DNA of 64,000 nucleotides from the NCBI GenBank assembly GCA_964484935.1, contig CAZAFW010000001.1:137360-201359 (forward strand), written 5' to 3'. Source of the DNA: BM714 sp964484935. GTDB lineage: Bacteria > Bacillota > Clostridia > Peptostreptococcales > BM714. A program made the translations under genes and the position numbers. Positions 59,922-64,000 of this stretch are shown piece after piece. Numbering within the stretch: position 1 is the stretch's first letter; every line of letters starts with the position of its first letter. The notes under the pieces were generated by a model, which worked only from the letters and a program-made list of their open reading frames with translations, did not search any database and had not been told where the DNA came from.

Positions 59922-59947
59922 TACTGGTCGTCTATAGCATTCGTTTT

Positions 59948-60304
59948 CTATCTGCGCCTTCGTTCAGGCTTTGTCATTCCCGTTATCGCCATGTTAAGAA
60001 AAGTAAGCATTATCGATGCCAACACAGCTGTCGCAAAGCTGTCTATAACGAATCCTCCCACGAAAAAATCCACAGCTTTCAGCATGAAACCATTCAGTAT
60101 AAATGTGAATATGCCAAGTGTCATTATGTTTATGGGAAGCGTCAAAACAATCAAAACAGGCCTTATCAGCATGTTCAGTACGCTAAGCAGCAATGCGGCG
60201 GACATGGCAGTGGCAAAGCCCTTTACTGCAACCCCTTCAAACAACCACGCTATGACATATATGGAAATGGAGTTGACGATCCATCTGTTCAAGAATTTCG
60301 CCAA
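59948..60304 (-). CDS. Phage-holin-family (DUF360/PF04020) membrane protein
   Basis: 118 aa, four membrane helices: NSISIYVIAWLFEGV, AALLLSVLNMLIRPVLIVLTLP, NIMTLGIFTFILNG, FVIDSFATAVLASIML. The LNMLIRPVLIVLTLPIN segment is typical of this family of chromosomal 4-helix proteins, which have a holin label but no known lysis role. The start is TTG at 60304 after AAAGGGG. Confidence 0.88.
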   Translation of the reverse strand: MAKFLNRWIVNSISIYVIAWLFEGVAVKGFATAMSAALLLSVLNMLIRPVLIVLTLPINIMTLGIFTFILNGFMLKAVDFFVGGFVIDSFATAVLASIMLTFLNMAITGMTKPERRRR

Positions 60305-60318
60305 TTCAAAAACCCCTT

Positions 60319-61494
60319 TCAGTTGACGGTTATTTGTCTGATTGTTTTTTCCGAAACTGCTTTTTCTATAAGCTCTTCCGATTCAATGTGCTTTTCCGAT
60401 TCGAGCATCCTGGACAATCTGGGTTTTGTAAGAGGCTTTTTCGGAAGAAAAACCGTACAACAATCCTCAAATGGAAGTATCGATGTTTCGAACGTTCCGA
60501 TTCTTTGGGCTATTTCCATAATATCCACCTTGTCGGAGGCTATGAGAGGCCTGATAACCGGCAATTGAACAGACTGGTTGGTTACGGATATGCTTTCAAC
60601 CGTTTGGCTGGCAACCTGCCCGAGGCTTTCTCCTGTAATCAAAGCCTGGCAATTTCTTTCCATTGCAATTTTTTCCGCTATTCTCATCATGAAACGCCTT
60701 GAAAGTATTGTCATTTCCTCGGCCTTGCAGTTTTCGTTTATCGCCTTCTGTATCGGCAATAGATTGACGCTGTGTACAACTATGATGTTTACGTACCTGC
60801 ACAGATGCCTGGCCAGGTCCATAACTTTTTCCTCCGCCCTTTCGCTTGTGAACGGGTAACTGTGAAAATGAACAGCCTCGATTTCCAGTCCTCGCTTAGC
60901 CGTCATCCATCCTGCTACCGGGCTGTCAATCCCTCCGGACAAGAGGAGCATTGCGCGCCCGCCCGTTTTGTATGGAAGGCCTCCCAATGCGTATATCCTT
61001 TTAGTGAAAACCAGATTGTATGAACGTATCTCTACAAAGACCATCATGTCGGGATTATGGACATCGACTTCAAGCCCTTCTATGTTTTCAAGTATCAATC
61101 CTCCAAGAGACATGCATACCTCTGGTGATTTCATCGGAAACTTCTTATTGACCCTTTTAGTCTCTACCTTGAAGCTTTTTACAGGTATTACCTCGACGTG
61201 TGCCCTTGCCGCCCTAAGCACGACATCCTCTATTTCTTCCATGCCCCCATCGAACTTTAAAGCTGGTATTATGGAATATATGCCGAAAACCTCTTTCAAA
61301 AGCCCAATTAAGGATTCTTCCTCTTCCGGCCGGTAGCCTTCAATATAAACCCTTCCCTGGTCTCTTGAAACTACAGCCTTGTCGAAATCCCTTATTTTAA
61401 ACTTTATGTTCTTTATCAGCTGGCTGATGAAGATGGATTTGTTCATGCCCTTGAGGCTTACCTCTCCGTAGTTTATAGCTATTATATTCTCCAT
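60319..61494 (-). CDS. thiI: tRNA 4-thiouridine synthase ThiI
   Basis: 391 aa. Ferredoxin-like and THUMP domains, then the PP-loop LLSGGIDSPVAGWMTAKRG that adenylates U8 of tRNA. The rhodanese domain of the E. coli form is absent, as in most Firmicutes; sulfur comes instead from the desulfurase encoded directly upstream. Ends TVN near the standard length of the short form. Confidence 0.95.
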   Translation of the reverse strand: MENIIAINYGEVSLKGMNKSIFISQLIKNIKFKIRDFDKAVVSRDQGRVYIEGYRPEEEESLIGLLKEVFGIYSIIPALKFDGGMEEIEDVVLRAARAHVEVIPVKSFKVETKRVNKKFPMKSPEVCMSLGGLILENIEGLEVDVHNPDMMVFVEIRSYNLVFTKRIYALGGLPYKTGGRAMLLLSGGIDSPVAGWMTAKRGLEIEAVHFHSYPFTSERAEEKVMDLARHLCRYVNIIVVHSVNLLPIQKAINENCKAEEMTILSRRFMMRIAEKIAMERNCQALITGESLGQVASQTVESISVTNQSVQLPVIRPLIASDKVDIMEIAQRIGTFETSILPFEDCCTVFLPKKPLTKPRLSRMLESEKHIESEELIEKAVSEKTIRQITVN

Positions 61495-61498
61495 TTTT

Positions 61499-62659
61499 TC
61501 ATCTGCCCTTTCCTTTTATTATTTTGCGTATCTCTTCCACATTTTTTTTAAGGCTGTTAATCAGAATTGCAATTTCATCATGATTGTTCTCCCATGTAAA
61601 GCTTATTCTTAAAGCGCCGCCTATATATTCTACGGGCACCCCTATAGCTTCAAGCACATGGCTGCTCCCCTTTTTTTTAGAGGAACAGGCAGAACCGGAT
61701 GAAACAAATATTCCGTCGTTTTCCAATGAATGCAGCAAAACCTCGGCGCGAACATCCTTGAAGCATGCATTGACTATATTAGGGGAATACCCCGGACCGT
61801 CAGATAGAATCATGCAGTCGGTCAAATTCTTTTTAAGTCCTTCAATTAGACTGCCTTTATAAAGTTCCATTTTGCGGCGGTTGGCATCCTTTGACTTCAT
61901 CATGTCGCAAACGGCAGCTCCCATGCCCGCTATGGCCGGCACATTTTCGGTTCCGCTCCTTATTCCCGATTCCTGATTCCCCCCATAAAGCAAAGGACTT
62001 ATTTTGATCCCTTTCCTTATATAAAGAAAACCAATCCCCTTCGGACCATGGAACTTGTGCCCGCTGCCTGATAGCAAGTCTATTCCCATCCTTTTTACGT
62101 CTATTTCCATTTTGCCCAAAGCCTGCACGCAATCCACATGGAATGCAGTATCCGGGTTCAATGCCTTTACAGCCTTTCCTATCTCCATTATGGGCTGGAC
62201 CGATCCTATTTCATTGTTTACTGCCATTACACTCACCAAGGCGGTATTGCTGTCGATGCTTTTTTTAACATCCTCAAGTTGCAAGAATCCATTCGAATCC
62301 ACCGTAACAATAACTTTCTCGTAATCCCCTTCGAGATTGTCAAACAGATTCAGCACCGAAGGGTGTTCAATAGACGTTGTGACTATTCTCCTTCCCAAAC
62401 GGGGATTTCTCTCCAGGAAGCCTCTTATGCCCAAATTGTTTGATTCAGTTCCACCGGAAGTGAAAATTATTTCAGATGGTTCCGCGTTTATTGATTCTGC
62501 CACGTACCTTCTTGCATCCCTGACTATCTTTTCCGCATCCATTCCTTTTCTATGCAGCGACGAAGGGTTGCCGTATATTGTCTCCATCGCATTATTCATT
62601 GCTTTGATTGCACTCTTTGAAGGCCTTGTAGTAGCGCTGTTATCCAGATATATTTCCAT
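61499..62659 (-). CDS. Cysteine desulfurase paired with ThiI
   Basis: 386 aa PLP enzyme of the NifS/IscS class. The PLP lysine lies in GSGHKFHGPKGIGFLYI; the active cysteine in VSSGSACSSKKKGSS, with the extended Cys loop of the IscS group. FTSGGTESNNLGIRG is the cofactor site. Position next to thiI suggests service in tRNA thiolation (NifZ role), possibly also Fe-S assembly, which the Rnf and hydrogenase-like proteins would need. Confidence 0.95.
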   Translation of the reverse strand: MEIYLDNSATTRPSKSAIKAMNNAMETIYGNPSSLHRKGMDAEKIVRDARRYVAESINAEPSEIIFTSGGTESNNLGIRGFLERNPRLGRRIVTTSIEHPSVLNLFDNLEGDYEKVIVTVDSNGFLQLEDVKKSIDSNTALVSVMAVNNEIGSVQPIMEIGKAVKALNPDTAFHVDCVQALGKMEIDVKRMGIDLLSGSGHKFHGPKGIGFLYIRKGIKISPLLYGGNQESGIRSGTENVPAIAGMGAAVCDMMKSKDANRRKMELYKGSLIEGLKKNLTDCMILSDGPGYSPNIVNACFKDVRAEVLLHSLENDGIFVSSGSACSSKKKGSSHVLEAIGVPVEYIGGALRISFTWENNHDEIAILINSLKKNVEEIRKIIKGKGR

Positions 62660-62739
62660 GATTTCCTCCTTTAAAGCTCTAATAAATTATACACCATTGC
62701 AGCTTTAATTAAAATAAATGAATTTTTTGTCAATTCAGC

Positions 62740-62768
62740 TTGCAAATTTTGTCGAATATTGTTATAAT
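62740..62768 (+). promoter_or_regulatory. Promoter of the yprB-like leader transcript
   Basis: TTGCAA (62740-62745), 17 bases, TATAAT (62763-62768), with TGT before the -10 (extended). Confidence 0.65.
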
Positions 62769-62774
62769 TAATTC

Positions 62775-62880
62775 GTAGTTATCCCCCTGATAACTTCAAT
62801 TTATATTATTTTTATTCCCAATACCCTTTTTAAAACTTTGAAGGCCTTGTATCTTTTGCGAAGCCTTCGCTTTTTTTTTT
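62775..62880 (+). ncRNA. Leader or small RNA with intrinsic terminator
   Basis: About 105 bases from the predicted start to a terminator: GCGAA (62858-62862), GCC, TTCGC (62866-62870), then ten T (62871-62880). A competing stem GAAGGC (62840-62845) with GCCTTC (62863-62868) would break the terminator. This is the layout of an attenuated leader. No known riboswitch was recognised. A second hairpin (62895-62910) lies just beyond. Confidence 0.5.
62858..62880 (+). terminator. Terminator in the yprB-like leader
   Basis: 5-bp GC-containing stem GCGAA/TTCGC with a GCC loop and an uninterrupted run of ten T. Confidence 0.65.
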
Positions 62881-62928
62881 GCATAATTTAGTTTATCATA
62901 ATCGTATGATGCGAAAGGGGGAAAATTT

Positions 62929-63930
62929 ATGCTGCACATCAAAAGGATTCTTACACTTCCTTTTCCGACAGACAATCCTGTTCTCAAAAAGGCAATAAAA
63001 AAGAATTCGCTAATTTTCGATATAGAGACAACAGGACTCAATCCCCATAGAAATAAGGTTGTCCTTATAGGATTCATTCGTTTTGACAGAAAAAACAGGT
63101 TGACACTAAATCAATTGTTTATTGAAGATTTTTCCGAAGAAGCCCAAATGCTTTCAGTCTTTTGCCGCATTGCAGCCTCCAGCGGGTTCTATATCACCTA
63201 TAACGGCACAAGTTTCGATTTGCCTTTCCTTAATACTCGAATGAATCAAAATTCCCGAATCGGCCATTTTGATTCATTCTACAACATAGACCTCATGCGG
63301 GTGCTCAAGACAAAGCATTTCAATTTCCAATTGCCCGACTACAAGCTTAAAACGGTTGAGAAGCACATGGGGCTTTCCCGCTCTGACCTTGTCAGCGGAA
63401 AAGAAAGCACTGAGCTTTATGAAAAATACATTTCAAGCAAGGATCCCGGCTTGAAAGATAAAATTCTTTTGCACAACGCCGACGATATAACCAACCTTTA
63501 CAAATTGCTCAAAATATTTGAATTTGCGGACAATCCCGAAATATTTTTTGATTTCAGCAATGAATTAATTGTATGCAACAAGACCTTCCGTTTTAAGGAC
63601 TTCCGCTTATCCGGCGATTTCATTGTATGCAAAGGAATATGTCTTGAAAAACAGGACTATGGATACGCTTTCAACGACTCCCTCTTCTCTTTTGAACTTG
63701 ATAAGGAAAACGGCTCCTTCAGCTTGAGCATTCCTGTTACCAAGAATGCCATCGGCGGAAAAATTTATTCAACCATTGATGTAAACTCCATTCCTTTTGC
63801 AAGTGAAAACATCAAATCCTTCATATCAGGCAATCCGCAACGCATGGTTGTCACAACGGGAGAAACCGTGGACAAAAACAATCTTTTGGATATTGTCGCC
63901 ATAATCATTGAAAATATATTTACACCATAA
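62929..63930 (+). CDS. YprB-like DEDD exonuclease/ribonuclease H-like protein
   Basis: 333 aa. DEDD nuclease motifs: IFDIETTGLNPHRN (D and E), YNGTSFDLPFLNTR (D), and the late LHNADDITNLYKLL (D). YprB-like proteins are uncharacterised nucleases of Firmicutes. The C-terminal 130 residues have no known domain. AAAGGGGG lies 7 bases before the ATG. It has its own promoter and leader and ends at a bidirectional terminator. Confidence 0.88.
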   Translation: MLHIKRILTLPFPTDNPVLKKAIKKNSLIFDIETTGLNPHRNKVVLIGFIRFDRKNRLTLNQLFIEDFSEEAQMLSVFCRIAASSGFYITYNGTSFDLPFLNTRMNQNSRIGHFDSFYNIDLMRVLKTKHFNFQLPDYKLKTVEKHMGLSRSDLVSGKESTELYEKYISSKDPGLKDKILLHNADDITNLYKLLKIFEFADNPEIFFDFSNELIVCNKTFRFKDFRLSGDFIVCKGICLEKQDYGYAFNDSLFSFELDKENGSFSLSIPVTKNAIGGKIYSTIDVNSIPFASENIKSFISGNPQRMVVTTGETVDKNNLLDIVAIIIENIFTP

Positions 63931-63962
63931 AAAAAACTGATTCAAAAGAATCAGTTTTTTTT
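63931..63962. terminator. Bidirectional terminator
   Basis: AAAAAACTGATTC with GAATCAGTTTTTT around AAAA; T-tract on each strand. It separates the yprB-like gene from the tRNA gene. Confidence 0.8.
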
Positions 63963-63963
63963 A

Positions 63964-64000
63964 TGGTGCCCAGAGGCGGAATCGAACCACCGACACGGGG
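63964..64000 (-). tRNA. 3' half of a tRNA gene, probably tRNA-Phe, cut by window end
   Basis: Reads CCCC of the anticodon stem, variable loop, the T arm with GGTTCGATTCC, acceptor strand TCTGGGC and an encoded CCA. The sequence resembles clostridial tRNA-Phe, but the anticodon lies outside. Confidence 0.85.

Noticed and set aside
62660..62740. TTGACA on the minus strand upstream of the cysteine desulfurase gene
   Set aside because: No good -10 lies 16-18 bases downstream; the TATAAT at 62692-62687 is too far from it, so the promoter pair is unresolved.
62796..63077. 93-codon minus-strand frame overlapping the yprB-like leader
   Set aside because: No ribosome site, and it runs antisense through both the leader and the nuclease start.

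Overview
The window is chromosomal core DNA of an anaerobic, low-to-mid GC Gram-positive bacterium of the Clostridia. The evidence is consistent: strong AGGAGG-type ribosome binding sites with many TTG and GTG starts, a T-box leader on leuS, an rnfCDGEAB operon, the SCIFF peptide pair scfA/scfB, the Prp protease beside an N-terminally extended L27, HemZ, SpoIID-like and SPOR proteins, and a selenocysteine-containing SelD. I cannot name the genus. No insertion sequence, prophage, CRISPR array or obviously transferred island was seen. Almost every gene lies on the minus strand; only four genes (a DacF-type carboxypeptidase, a YneA-like SOS protein, a class A penicillin-binding protein and a YprB-like nuclease) lie on the plus strand.

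Layout from the left. At 1-1314 a ComEA-like protein is followed by selD, which runs off the edge and carries an in-frame UGA. At 1445-3176 a D,D-carboxypeptidase converges on ridA. At 3206-5947 is leuS behind its T-box. At 5922-10289 is the rplU-prp-rpmA-obgE-yhbY-nadD-yqeK-rsfS group, with its own promoter and a terminator-like hairpin after rpmA. At 10319-22257 is the cell-shape and division block DUF4321-maf-radC-mreB-mreC-mreD-PBP2-rodA, continuing into two radical-SAM-linked genes and rng.

At 22278-27554 is the Rnf ferredoxin:NAD+ oxidoreductase operon, with a strong promoter and a Rex-like operator next to it. Directly upstream, at 27577-31246, is the most unusual part of the window. 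It is a compact operon of a small [FeFe]-hydrogenase-like Fe-S protein with modified H-cluster motifs, two histidine-kinase-type ATPase proteins, two DRTGG-domain proteins and a PHP phosphoesterase. This looks like a hydrogen or redox sensing module rather than a catalytic hydrogenase. It follows relA-dtd-MBL hydrolase-hemZ-SPOR protein (31246-37022), and before that lapA-recJ-apt.

The right half holds secDF, a gamma-carbonic-anhydrase-like protein and scfAB (with an attenuator-like hairpin between precursor and maturase). It continues with yajC-tgt-queA, a SpoIID/LytB protein, ruvCAB, a LexA-controlled yneA-like gene, yebC, nadE, yigZ, hflX, a class A penicillin-binding protein, thiI with its cysteine desulfurase, a leader RNA with terminator ahead of a YprB-like nuclease gene, and the 3' half of a tRNA, probably tRNA-Phe. 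No gene-free stretch reaches 300 bases. The longest (5663-5921, 62660-62928, 27383-27576) are filled by the T-box, the leader RNA and the rnf control region.
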